Shown here piece by piece: positions 1-6,756 of a stretch of DNA of 9,272 nt. Both the position numbers and the translations under genes were made by a program. Position 1 is the first letter of the stretch; the number at the start of each line of letters is the position of its first letter. The stretch comes from DASWUD01 sp036401755 (GTDB lineage Bacteria; Pseudomonadota; Gammaproteobacteria; Thiohalomonadales; Thiohalomonadaceae): NCBI GenBank assembly GCA_036401755.1, contig DASWUD010000022.1:1-9272 (forward strand). The letters run 5' to 3'. The notes under the pieces were generated by a model. The model made no database searches. It was not told where the DNA came from and saw only the letters and a program-made list of their open reading frames with translations.

Positions 1-167
1 GCACCGTGGATGATCGGCATCAACCAGTTGAACAGTGTCTCACGCACCCGATCCGGGGTGGGGCGCAACCCCTCCACGTCGGGAAAGGCAAGACGCCGGC
101 TGCGCCACTCACCACCGATGATGCGCAGCTGATTGCGGCCAGCACCGTGGCGCGGCGCTTGCGCCAT
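1..167 (-). CDS. rsmD: 16S rRNA (guanine966-N2)-methyltransferase RsmD, N-terminal part
   Basis: Seen: 55 complete codons from an ATG at 167, running off the left edge of the window. The residues include RIIGG (15-19) and RPTPDRVRETLFNWL (35-49), which closely match the N-terminus of E. coli RsmD. Known: RsmD is a SAM-dependent methyltransferase that makes m2G966 in 16S rRNA on assembled 30S particles. The SAM-binding and NPPY catalytic motifs lie beyond the edge and cannot be checked. The start is one base after the TGA of the upstream M16-like gene (169-171), so translational coupling is likely. rsmD next to ftsY is a conserved gammaproteobacterial neighbourhood, which supports the call. 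Confidence 0.93.
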   Translation of the reverse strand, partial: MAQAPRHGAGRNQLRIIGGEWRSRRLAFPDVEGLRPTPDRVRETLFNWLMPIIHG

Positions 168-168
168 T

Positions 169-1491
169 TCAGCGCCCGCCGCCGACGGTGACGGTGATCA
201 TCCGCTCGGGATCGATGCGCCGCGCGAATGCCTCGCGGATCTGGGCGACCGTGACGCTGTTCACCCGTGCCACGTAAGTGTCGAGATAGTCCGTGGGCAG
301 ACGGTAGAAACCGATCAAGGCCAGGAACTGGACGATGTCACTGTTGGAGTCGATGTTGAGGGCGAAACCACCGGTGATGTTCTTTTGCGCGGCGATCAGT
401 TCGCTCTCCTGCGGCCCCTCTTTGACGAAGCTGACCAGCGTGTCGTGCAGCAGCTGTTGCGCCTCCGCTGCACTGCTGTTGCGGGTCTGCAGGCCGAGCA
501 TGAAGGGCCCTTGCTCGCGCATCGGCAGGAAGTAGCTGTAGGCGCTGTAGGCAAGGCCGCGTTTTTCGCGGATCTCGCGGGTGATGCGCGAGGTGAAGCC
601 GCTGCCGCCGAGGATGAAATTACCCACAAAGAGCGGGAAGTAGTCGGGGTCGTCGCGGCGCATCCCCGGCTGCCCCATCAGAATGTGGGTCTGGCTGGAG
701 GGGTGAGTGATGTGCAGTGTTTCGGCGCCGGCGAGCGGGGGCACTGCTGGCAGTGCCGGCGCGGCTTCACCGGCGGGGAGCTTCTGCATGAGCTGCTCGG
801 CGATGCGCTCCGCCTGCTGGCGATCCAAAGCACCGACGATCGCCACGACTGCATTGCGCGTCACGAAGTAGCGGTGATAGAAGTTCTCCACGTCAGTGCG
901 GCTTAGCGCCTTGACGCTCTCGCTGCTGCCACCCGAGGGGGCGGCGTAGGGGTGGTGATCATAGAGGGCGCGGTAGAAGCTCTTTTCGGCGATGGCGCCG
1001 GGTGACTGCTCCTCGTCCTGCAAGCCGATCAGCATCTGGTTGCGCACCCGTTCCAGCGCCTCGGCCGGAAAGGTGGGTTGCTGGAGCACGGTGGCGAAGG
1101 TATCGAGCGCAGCCGTCAGCAGCTTTTTGTCGGTAAGCGTGCGCAGGCTCACCACGCTCATGTCGCGCAACGCGCTGTTGGAAAAGCGCGCCCCGATGTT
1201 GTCAAAGCGCTCGGCAATGGCATCGGCACTCAGCTTGCCGGCGCCTTCGGCCAACAGACCATTGGTCAGCAGGGCCAAACCACTCTTGCCGTCATCGCGG
1301 GCGCTGCCGGCATCGAATACCACCTGGATATCGACCATCGGCAGTTGTGGTGCGGCAACGAAATAGACGCGCGCACCGTTGCTGGTTTGCCACTGCTGGA
1401 TGTCGGGGGTGGCGCTGGCCTGTCCCGTGAACAGTCCCAGGACGACAACAATGACAAGGGTGTGCAGAAAAGAGTGAAGCGGGCGGTTCAT
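169..1491 (-). CDS. M16 family peptidase-like protein lacking the zinc site (partner subunit), exported
   Basis: Seen: 440 residues. The N-terminus has a hydrophobic run (about residues 8-22) and an A-S-A signal peptidase I-type site (25-27), so the protein is probably periplasmic. The M16 fold is recognisable: an N-terminal half about 28-235, a proline-rich linker about 239-254, and a C-terminal half with FILGGSGFTSRI (292-303) and REKRGLAY (308-315). Where an active M16 enzyme has HxxEH the sequence reads LLTNG (about 74-78), so no zinc can be bound there. Known: two-subunit bacterial M16 proteases pair a zinc subunit with an inactive one that supplies an Arg/Tyr substrate-binding pair; the residues near 308-315 fit that role. 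The start at 1491 is chosen over a longer frame opening at 1668 because it has a GGGAG ribosome site 7 bases upstream, gives a clean signal peptide, and overlaps the upstream stop as ATGA. Inference: it works with the neighbouring active protease. Confidence 0.92.
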   Translation of the reverse strand: MNRPLHSFLHTLVIVVVLGLFTGQASATPDIQQWQTSNGARVYFVAAPQLPMVDIQVVFDAGSARDDGKSGLALLTNGLLAEGAGKLSADAIAERFDNIGARFSNSALRDMSVVSLRTLTDKKLLTAALDTFATVLQQPTFPAEALERVRNQMLIGLQDEEQSPGAIAEKSFYRALYDHHPYAAPSGGSSESVKALSRTDVENFYHRYFVTRNAVVAIVGALDRQQAERIAEQLMQKLPAGEAAPALPAVPPLAGAETLHITHPSSQTHILMGQPGMRRDDPDYFPLFVGNFILGGSGFTSRITREIREKRGLAYSAYSYFLPMREQGPFMLGLQTRNSSAAEAQQLLHDTLVSFVKEGPQESELIAAQKNITGGFALNIDSNSDIVQFLALIGFYRLPTDYLDTYVARVNSVTVAQIREAFARRIDPERMITVTVGGGR

Positions 1492-2876
1492 CGCATGGCT
1501 CCCGGGTTCATGCCGCTGCTGGCGGGCGGATGCTGATGGTCGATGGGCTGCGGATCGAGCTGCGCCACCGTGAGGTGATCGTCGATGAGGAATTCGCGTG
1601 CCACCGCGCGTACCTGCTCGGCGGTGATCGCATTGATGCGCTCGGCGTAGCGATCGGCTTCGTGCCAATCGAGACCGACGGTGGCCAGCGTGCCGATCTG
1701 CATCGCCTGATAGAAGACCGAATCGCGTTCATAGACCTTTGCCGCCGTCACCTGTGCCTTGATGCGCGTCAGCTCGTCATTGCTGATCATCTCATCACGC
1801 ACCCGCCGTACCTGCGTGCGCAGCGCCTGCTCCAGCGACGCGATGTCGTGGCCGTTGGCCGGGGTGCCGCTGAAAGTGAACAGGGTGCCGAGACGATCGG
1901 TGAGGCCATAGGAGGCGGAGGCGCTGGCGGCGATCTGCTGGCCACGCACCAGCTCGCGGGCGAGGCGGGCGCTTTCGCCGCCATCGAACAGCGCGGCGAG
2001 CACCTCCAGCGCATAGGCCTTCCACGGTGCGTCGGTGCTGTGTAACGACGGCGCCTGGTAGCCCATGATCAGGGACGGCAGTTCGGCCGGGGCCTTCACC
2101 ACGATGCGACGCTCGCCGAGTTGGGGCGGTTCGTTGCGCGGCTTGGGCGGTTCAATGGTGCTGGGCTGGTAGTCACCGAAATATTTTTTTGCCAGGGCGA
2201 ACACCTCGTCACTCTTGACGTCGCCGACCACCACCAGGGTGGCATTGTTCGGTGCATACCATTTCTGGTACCACTGGCGCAGATCGGCCACATCCAGATG
2301 TTCCAGATCGGTCATCCAGCCGATCACCGGATGGTGGTAGGGGCTGACCTGGAAGGCGGCGGCCATGAACTGCTCGTAGGTGAGGGAGTCGGGATTGTCG
2401 TCGGTGCGCATGCGCCGCTCCTCCATCACCACCTTTACCTCCTTGGCAAACTCTTCGGGGGGCAACAGCAGATTGCGCATCCGATCCGACTCAAGTTCGA
2501 GGCTGATGGGCAGCCGGCTCTTCTCCAGTTGCTGGAAATAGGCGGTGTAATCATTGCCGGTGAAGGCATTCTCACGCCCGCCGTTCTCGGCGATGATGCG
2601 CGAGAACTCACCGGCGCCATGCTTCGCCGTCCCCTTAAACATCATATGCTCCAGCACATGGGAGATGCCGGTGATGCCGTCATACTCATAGCTCGACCCC
2701 ACCTGGTACCAGACCTGGGAGACCACCACCGGGGCACGGTGGTCCTCGCGCACAATGACGCGCATGCCGTTATCGAGCAGGGTCTCTGTGGTGGGGGCGG
2801 CGGGGACGGCCGCGCAGGCGGCCAGCGGTAGCAACAGCAGCGCCACCGTCAGGCGTAAGATCTTAGTGTGTAGCAT
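1488..2876 (-). CDS. M16 family zinc metalloprotease (pitrilysin/insulinase type), predicted lipoprotein
   Basis: Seen: 462 residues. The N-terminal hydrophobic stretch ends in a lipobox LAAC with Cys21, and Ala at +2 does not give an inner-membrane retention signal, so an outer-membrane lipoprotein facing the periplasm is predicted. The inverted zinc motif HVLEH is at 73-77; Glu153, in VMEERR and 76 residues after His77, fits the third zinc ligand. NAFTGNDYTAYF (103-114) is also typical of the family. Length fits the roughly 450-residue two-subunit M16 enzymes rather than the ~1000-residue single-chain pitrilysins. The ATG at 2876 has GGGAAG about 8 bases upstream. The gene is first in a leftward unit with the zinc-less paralogue (ATGA overlap) and rsmD. 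Substrates are unknown; turnover of periplasmic peptides is a family-level guess only. Confidence 0.95.
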   Translation of the reverse strand: MLHTKILRLTVALLLLPLAACAAVPAAPTTETLLDNGMRVIVREDHRAPVVVSQVWYQVGSSYEYDGITGISHVLEHMMFKGTAKHGAGEFSRIIAENGGRENAFTGNDYTAYFQQLEKSRLPISLELESDRMRNLLLPPEEFAKEVKVVMEERRMRTDDNPDSLTYEQFMAAAFQVSPYHHPVIGWMTDLEHLDVADLRQWYQKWYAPNNATLVVVGDVKSDEVFALAKKYFGDYQPSTIEPPKPRNEPPQLGERRIVVKAPAELPSLIMGYQAPSLHSTDAPWKAYALEVLAALFDGGESARLARELVRGQQIAASASASYGLTDRLGTLFTFSGTPANGHDIASLEQALRTQVRRVRDEMISNDELTRIKAQVTAAKVYERDSVFYQAMQIGTLATVGLDWHEADRYAERINAITAEQVRAVAREFLIDDHLTVAQLDPQPIDHQHPPASSGMNPGAMR

Positions 2877-2904
2877 CGAGAGCGCTTCCCTTTGTTATGT
2901 GTGC

Positions 2905-2934
2905 TTACCCGGCAAGGGGGTGAGATGATACGAT
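2905..2934 (+). promoter_or_regulatory. Weak candidate promoter for ftsY in the divergent region
   Basis: TTACCC (2905-2910), an 18-base spacer and TACGAT (2929-2934) are the best plus-strand pair I find in the 131-bp gap between the divergent M16 and ftsY genes; each hexamer is only a partial match. A tandem GATAC repeat (2927-2936) overlaps the -10 elements of both directions, so the two promoters would compete for the same DNA. The rest of 2877-3007 shows no ORF or terminator. Confidence 0.25.
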
Positions 2935-2953
2935 ACGACTTCGGACGCCCCAA
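2925..2953 (-). promoter_or_regulatory. Candidate sigma-70 promoter for the M16-M16-rsmD unit
   Basis: On the minus strand, TTGGGG (2953-2948), a 17-base spacer and TATCAT (2930-2925) are seen. The -10 matches TATAAT at 5 of 6 positions; the -35 keeps only TTG. It lies about 50 bases before the M16 start codon, leaving a leader of roughly 40 nt with its ribosome site. Confidence 0.45.
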
Positions 2954-3007
2954 GGCGAACCCCTCAAGAGACACCATTATTTCCCACAGGTTCCGTGACT
3001 CATCACC

Positions 3008-3991
3008 ATGTTCGGTTTCGGCAAAGGCAAGAAGAAGGGCGCTGACGAAGCGCAAGGCCCGCAGCAGGGCGGGTTATTTGCACGCCTGCGCCAGGGGTTG
3101 GCGCGCACCGGCAAGCTGCTCAACACCGACTTGCGCGAACTGGTCTCTCTCAAGAAAAAGATCGACGGCGAACTGCTGGAGGAGCTGGAGACCCGCCTGC
3201 TCACCGCCGACCTCGGCGTCGAGGCGACCCAGACCATCATCGCCGATCTCACCGCACGGGTGGCGCGCAATCAGCTCGCCGACAGCGACGCCCTGTTTGC
3301 CGCACTGCGCGAGGATATGGCCGCGCTGCTCGCCCCCAGCAGCCGGCCGCTGACCATTCCCGACGAGGTGCGTCCGTTCGTCATCCTGATGGTCGGCATC
3401 AACGGCGCCGGCAAGACCACCACCATCGGCAAGCTGGCCAAGCGGCTGCAGAATGAAGGGAAATCAGTGCTGCTCGCCGCCGGCGACACCTTCCGCGCCG
3501 CCGCCGTGGAGCAGCTGCAGGTGTGGGGCGAACGCAACGAGATCCCGGTGATCGCCCAGCACAGCGGCGCCGACTCCGCCTCAGTGATCTTCGATGCGGT
3601 GCAGGCGGCCAAGGCGCGCAACATCGATGTGGTGATCGCCGACACCGCGGGCCGCCTCCATACCCAGTCGAACCTGATGGAGGAGCTGAAGAAGATCCGC
3701 CGCGTCATCGCCAAGCTCGATGAGAGTGCCCCCCACGAGGTGCTGCTGGTGCTCGACGCCGGCACCGGCCAGAACGCTCTCAACCAGGCCCAGCAGTTCC
3801 ATCAGGCGATCGGCGTCTCGGGCATCGTCCTCAGCAAGCTCGATGGCACCGCCAAGGGGGGCATCATCTTCGCCATCGCCCGCAAGCTGGGCCTGCCGAT
3901 CCGCTTCATCGGTGTCGGCGAACAGATCGACGACCTGCGTGTCTTCGATGCCAACGAGTTCGTGGAAGCGTTGCTCGGCCCTGAGCAATGA
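3008..3991 (+). CDS. ftsY: Signal recognition particle receptor FtsY (SRP GTPase)
   Basis: Seen: 327 residues with all SRP-GTPase motifs: P-loop GINGAGKTT (130-138), [11 protein letters not shown] (160-170), DTAGR (212-216), the G4-type [10 protein letters not shown] (276-285, Ser where TKLD is commoner) and [12 protein letters not shown] near the C-terminus. The helical N domain covers about 20-110. Known: FtsY docks the Ffh/4.5S RNA-ribosome complex at the inner membrane and hands nascent chains to SecYEG, with reciprocal GTP hydrolysis. The acidic A domain that makes E. coli FtsY 497 residues long is almost absent; only a short basic, glycine-rich lead (KGKKKG, 6-11) precedes the N domain. 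The start is the first ATG in frame; no convincing Shine-Dalgarno is visible, only CAGG about 17 bases away. ftsE follows after 40 bases without a terminator, consistent with an ftsY-ftsE-ftsX operon. Confidence 0.98.
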   Translation: MFGFGKGKKKGADEAQGPQQGGLFARLRQGLARTGKLLNTDLRELVSLKKKIDGELLEELETRLLTADLGVEATQTIIADLTARVARNQLADSDALFAALREDMAALLAPSSRPLTIPDEVRPFVILMVGINGAGKTTTIGKLAKRLQNEGKSVLLAAGDTFRAAAVEQLQVWGERNEIPVIAQHSGADSASVIFDAVQAAKARNIDVVIADTAGRLHTQSNLMEELKKIRRVIAKLDESAPHEVLLVLDAGTGQNALNQAQQFHQAIGVSGIVLSKLDGTAKGGIIFAIARKLGLPIRFIGVGEQIDDLRVFDANEFVEALLGPEQ

Positions 3992-4031
3992 TGGTGTGTA
4001 CACTCTTCCCTTGAGCCCGTGACCTAACTAG

Positions 4032-4712
4032 ATGATACGTTTCACCAACGTCAGCAAACGCTACGAAGGGGGCTATGAAGCCCTCAGCGATGTCTCGTTC
4101 CATCTGCTGCCGGGCGAGCTGGCCTTTGTCACCGGCCATTCGGGGGCGGGCAAGAGCACCTTGCTGAAGCTGATTGCCCTCATCGAGCGCCCCACCAACG
4201 GCCAGGTGGTGGTCAATGGCCAGAACCTCGCCAAACTGGGGCGCGGTGCCATACCGTTTCACCGCCGCAATATCGGGGTGATCTTCCAGGACCACCGCCT
4301 GCTGTTCGAGCGCACCGTCTACGACAACGTGGCACTGCCGCTCATCATCGCCGGCTTCAGCCCGGTCGAGATCCCCAAGCGGGTGCGCGCCGCCCTCGAC
4401 AAGGTGGGGCTGCTCAGCAAGGAGCGGGCCTACCCCATCACCCTCTCCGGCGGTGAGCAGCAGCGCGTCGGCATCGCCCGCGCCGTGGTCAACCGCCCGG
4501 CGCTGCTGTTGGCCGACGAACCGACTGGCAATCTCGATCCGGAGATGTCGTGGGAGGTGATGAAGATCTTCCGCGAGTTCAACGAGGTGGGGGTCACCGT
4601 GCTCATTGCCAGCCACAACGTCGATCTCATCGGCCGCATGCAGAGCCGCGTGCTGCGCCTCGACCATGGCCGCTACCTCGGTGACACGCCTGCCGCGCGG
4701 AGGATGGTATGA
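4032..4712 (+). CDS. ftsE: Cell division ATP-binding protein FtsE
   Basis: Seen: 226 residues forming one complete ABC nucleotide-binding domain. Walker A is GHSGAGKST (35-43), the Q-loop Gln is 86 (FQDH), the signature is LSGGEQQRV (138-146), Walker B is LLLADEP (158-164), the D-loop is GNLD (166-169) and the switch His is 195 (SHN, where E. coli FtsE has THD). Length and sequence agree with E. coli FtsE almost end to end. Known: FtsE binds ATP at the membrane with FtsX, joins the septal ring and powers conformational control of periplasmic peptidoglycan hydrolase activation (EnvC in E. coli); it is not thought to export a substrate. The ATG at 4032 has no good ribosome site, so coupling to ftsY 40 bases upstream is possible. 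Its stop overlaps the ftsX start as ATGA. Confidence 0.98.
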   Translation: MIRFTNVSKRYEGGYEALSDVSFHLLPGELAFVTGHSGAGKSTLLKLIALIERPTNGQVVVNGQNLAKLGRGAIPFHRRNIGVIFQDHRLLFERTVYDNVALPLIIAGFSPVEIPKRVRAALDKVGLLSKERAYPITLSGGEQQRVGIARAVVNRPALLLADEPTGNLDPEMSWEVMKIFREFNEVGVTVLIASHNVDLIGRMQSRVLRLDHGRYLGDTPAARRMV

Positions 4713-5704
4713 GTCGTCCGCGGCCAAGGCGCGAAGCGGCAGAGACTCCCGCGCGCAGCGGCGCCAGCAGCGCCAGCGCGGGGTTCTCCCTCGGCAACTA
4801 TCTGACGCTGCACGCCCAGGCGCTCATTGCCACCCTCGGCCAGCTGACCCGCCGCCCCTTCGCCACCCTGATGACGGTGGCGGTGATTGGCATCGCCCTG
4901 GCGCTGCCCGCCGGGCTCTATGTGCTGCTCAGCAACGCCCAGCGCATGATCGGCGGCTGGGAGGGGGCGAACCAGATCTCCCTGTTTCTCAAGAGCGAGA
5001 TCAGCGCTGCGCGCGCCCAGCAGCTGGCCGGGCAGTTGCGCCAGCAACCGACCATCGCCGCCATCGACTACATCTCGCGCGACGACGCCCTGGAGGAGTT
5101 TCGCCGCCTCTCCGGCTTTGGCGAGGCGCTCGGCGCGCTGACCGAAAACCCGCTGCCCGCCGTGCTGGTGGTGCACTTGAAGAGGGAGGTGAGCGAGCCG
5201 GCCCGCATCGAACAGTTGCTCGCCGAGCTGCGCCAGCGCCCCGAGGTCGATATCGCCCAACTCGACATGCAGTGGGTCAAGCGCCTCTATGCGCTAATGG
5301 CGATGGTGGAGCGCGCGGTGATCGTGCTGGCGTCGCTGTTGGGAGTGGCGGTGCTGTTGGTGGTGGGCAACACCATCCGCCTCGCCATTCACGGCCGTCG
5401 CGACGAGATTGTGATCAGCAAGCTGATCGGTGCCACCGATGCCTTCATTCGTCGTCCCTTCCTCTACAGCGGCGCCTGGTATGGCCTCGGCGGTGGGCTG
5501 CTGGCGCTGCTGCTGGTGGAGTTCTCCCTCGTCGTTCTCGAACAGCCGGTGCACAACCTGGCGCTGCTCTACAACAGCGGCTTCGCCCTGCGCGGGCTCG
5601 ATGCGGCCACCAGTGCGCTGCTGCTGGGCGGCGGCGCGCTGCTGGGCCTGCTCGGCTCGTGGCTGGCGGTGGGACGCCATCTGCGTGACATCGAACCGAC
5701 CTGA
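4709..5704 (+). CDS. ftsX: Cell division protein FtsX (membrane subunit of FtsEX)
   Basis: Seen: 331 residues. A cytoplasmic N-terminal tail of about 50 residues, rich in Arg, Ala and Ser, is followed by a transmembrane segment (about 53-74), a periplasmic domain (about 75-200) and three more membrane segments (about 203-222, 252-272, 301-321). The charged loop GRRDEIVISKLIGAT (229-243) matches the FtsX/MacB-type coupling region that contacts the ATPase. Known: FtsX anchors FtsE, and its periplasmic loop recruits the amidase activator during septation. The start is fixed by GGAGG at 4699-4703, five bases before the ATG, and by the ATGA overlap with ftsE, so the pair is translationally coupled. 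No terminator is visible before the next gene. Confidence 0.97.
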   Translation: MSRPRPRREAAETPARSGASSASAGFSLGNYLTLHAQALIATLGQLTRRPFATLMTVAVIGIALALPAGLYVLLSNAQRMIGGWEGANQISLFLKSEISAARAQQLAGQLRQQPTIAAIDYISRDDALEEFRRLSGFGEALGALTENPLPAVLVVHLKREVSEPARIEQLLAELRQRPEVDIAQLDMQWVKRLYALMAMVERAVIVLASLLGVAVLLVVGNTIRLAIHGRRDEIVISKLIGATDAFIRRPFLYSGAWYGLGGGLLALLLVEFSLVVLEQPVHNLALLYNSGFALRGLDAATSALLLGGGALLGLLGSWLAVGRHLRDIEPT

Positions 5705-5814
5705 ATTGGTGGTTGCCCTTCCTGCTCTGCTGGGTTAAAAACGGAGCGATGCGCTGACAGAACGCAACCCGCCCTTCGAAGCGGGAGACAAAAACAACAG
5801 CGCTTGGGGGCAGC
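5705..5814 (+). other. 110-bp spacer between ftsX and the response regulator gene
   Basis: No intrinsic terminator is seen, so some ftsX transcription may read through. A short hairpin CCCGC/GCGGG (5768-5772 with 5781-5785, 8-base loop) sits inside a wider GCGCTG/CAGCGC inverted pair (5751-5756 with 5798-5803). Both are short and could be chance in GC-rich DNA. The best promoter-like pair, TTGCCC (5713-5718) and TTAAAA (5735-5740) with 16-base spacing, is weak. The run GGGGG at 5806-5810 may serve as the ribosome site of the next gene. Confidence 0.3.
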
Positions 5815-6654
5815 ATGCGGGCAAGCAAAATCCTGGTGGTGGACGGTTCGGGGGTGTCACGCGAACTGGTCACCCGTATCCTGACAAATACCATCGAGCA
5901 GGCGGTGATCACACCGTGCAAAAGTGGTCGCGAGGCGCTCGCGCGGCTCGCCGCTGACCGTTACAACCTCGTCACCACCTCCCTGGTGCTCCCCGATATG
6001 GATGGCCTCGATTTCTGCCGCGCCATCCGCCAGACCCCCGGCCACCAACACATTCCAATGATCGTCATCTCCGGTGACGCAGATCAGCGCCTGCTCAAGG
6101 AGGGGTTCGCCGCCGGCGTCACCGACTATTTCGATAAATCGCACGGCTATCCGGCCTTCGCCGCCTTCATCAAGGACTTCTGCCGGCGCAACAGCGGGCT
6201 GGTGGGGCGGGTGCTCTATGTGGAGGACAGCACTACCGCCGCGGCGATCCTGCTGCGCCTACTGGAGCGTCACGGTCTGCAGGTGACCCATGTCAGCTCG
6301 GCGGAGCAGGCGCTGCTGCGGCTGGAGGCGATGCGCCAGGGGCGGGAGGGGTACGACATCCTGATCACCGATTTCCACCTGGGCGAGGCGATGAGCGGCG
6401 GTGATCTGCTGCACGCGGTGCGCGTCCGTTTCCACTTCACCCGGGAACAGCTGCCGGTGCTGATGATGACCGGCAATGACGATCTCCAGACCCAGGTGGA
6501 GGCGTTTCACGCCGGGGCCAACGACTTTGTGCAGAAGCCGCTGGTGGAGGAGATCCTGATGGCGCGGGTCCGTTCGCTGCTGCTTATCCGCCAGCAATAC
6601 GACGCACTGCAGCGCTTCGCCGAGGAGGGGGAGCGGGAGGCGGTCGCCTTCTGA
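5815..6654 (+). CDS. Orphan response regulator with two receiver domains, no output domain
   Basis: Seen: 279 residues with two CheY-like receivers in tandem. REC1 (about 4-125) starts ILVVDGS with one acidic residue (D10) instead of a pair, and has Ser56 (TCC at 5980-5982) where the phosphorylated Asp should be (TTSLVLPDMDG); Ser86 and Lys108 remain, but Lys108 is followed by Ser, not the usual Pro. REC1 therefore cannot be phosphorylated in the normal way. REC2 (about 131-255) is complete: acidic pair E137-D138, phosphoacceptor D186 (ITDFHL), T219 and K241-P242. The last ~25 residues are a charged helical tail; no DNA-binding, GGDEF, EAL, HD or other output domain is present, and none can be read in frame after the stop. 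Tandem REC pairs occur in PleD-like diguanylate cyclases, so this could be a shortened relative or a phosphate sink/adaptor. No histidine kinase gene is in view. Its position between ftsX and rpoH is unusual. No gene symbol is justified. Confidence 0.9.
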   Translation: MRASKILVVDGSGVSRELVTRILTNTIEQAVITPCKSGREALARLAADRYNLVTTSLVLPDMDGLDFCRAIRQTPGHQHIPMIVISGDADQRLLKEGFAAGVTDYFDKSHGYPAFAAFIKDFCRRNSGLVGRVLYVEDSTTAAAILLRLLERHGLQVTHVSSAEQALLRLEAMRQGREGYDILITDFHLGEAMSGGDLLHAVRVRFHFTREQLPVLMMTGNDDLQTQVEAFHAGANDFVQKPLVEEILMARVRSLLLIRQQYDALQRFAEEGEREAVAF

Positions 6655-6696
6655 AACCCTCCGCCAACTCACTGCGCCCGAACGGCGACACTTTCC

Positions 6697-6725
6697 GGAA
6701 CTTGGCACCCTGTGTGCTTGTCCTA
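6697..6725 (+). promoter_or_regulatory. Candidate sigma-E (RpoE) promoter of rpoH
   Basis: A full-match sigma-E -35 GGAACTT (6697-6703) is followed, after 17 bases, by TCCTA (6721-6725), close to the TCTGA/TCTAA type of -10. E. coli rpoH has a sigma-E promoter (P3) with GAACTT and TCTGA at 16-base spacing, so function and position agree. The transcript would start near 6732 and carry a leader of about 85 nt. Confidence 0.6.
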
Positions 6726-6729
6726 TAAG
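6702..6729 (+). promoter_or_regulatory. Candidate sigma-70 promoter of rpoH, overlapping the sigma-E site
   Basis: TTGGCA (6702-6707), a 16-base spacer and TATAAG (6724-6729) each match the consensus at 5 of 6 positions. The elements share bases with the sigma-E-like site, so the two polymerase forms would exclude each other. A second, weaker pair, TTGGCA (6748-6753) and TAGCAT (6771-6776) with 17-base spacing, lies downstream. The repeats CTTGGCA (6701, 6747) and GTGCTTG (6714, 6744) link the two copies. Confidence 0.5.
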
Positions 6730-6756
6730 GCAATGCGTAAATAGTGCTTGGCAAGC

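Noticed and set aside
133..906. A 257-codon plus-strand frame over the second M16 gene
   Set aside because: The opposite strand encodes a complete M16 protein with a signal peptide; this frame shows no recognisable domain.
1492..1668. Longer start for the zinc-less M16 gene
   Set aside because: The extra 59 residues are Arg/His/Ser-rich, overlap the upstream gene and would bury the signal peptide; the ATG at 1491 has a ribosome site and the ATGA junction.
3906..4727. A 273-codon minus-strand frame over ftsE
   Set aside because: Antisense to an unmistakable FtsE; composition (runs of His, Gln, Ala, Asp) is typical of reverse-strand shadows in GC-rich genes.
4606..5688. A 360-codon plus-strand frame across the ftsE-ftsX junction
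   Set aside because: It is in another frame over two well-supported genes and is dominated by Arg, Pro and Ala, as expected for a shifted frame.
5768..5785. Hairpin CCCGC/GCGGG as a terminator for ftsX
   Set aside because: Five-base stem, 8-base loop and no following T tract; too weak to call termination.
5160..6550. Several GCTGGTGG (Chi-like) octamers
   Set aside because: They encode Leu-Val runs in GC-rich genes; frequency and placement look incidental.
6655..6696. Possible remnant of a GGDEF output domain after the two-receiver gene
   Set aside because: Reading on in frame after the stop gives no GGDEF-like residues, and promoter elements begin at 6697.
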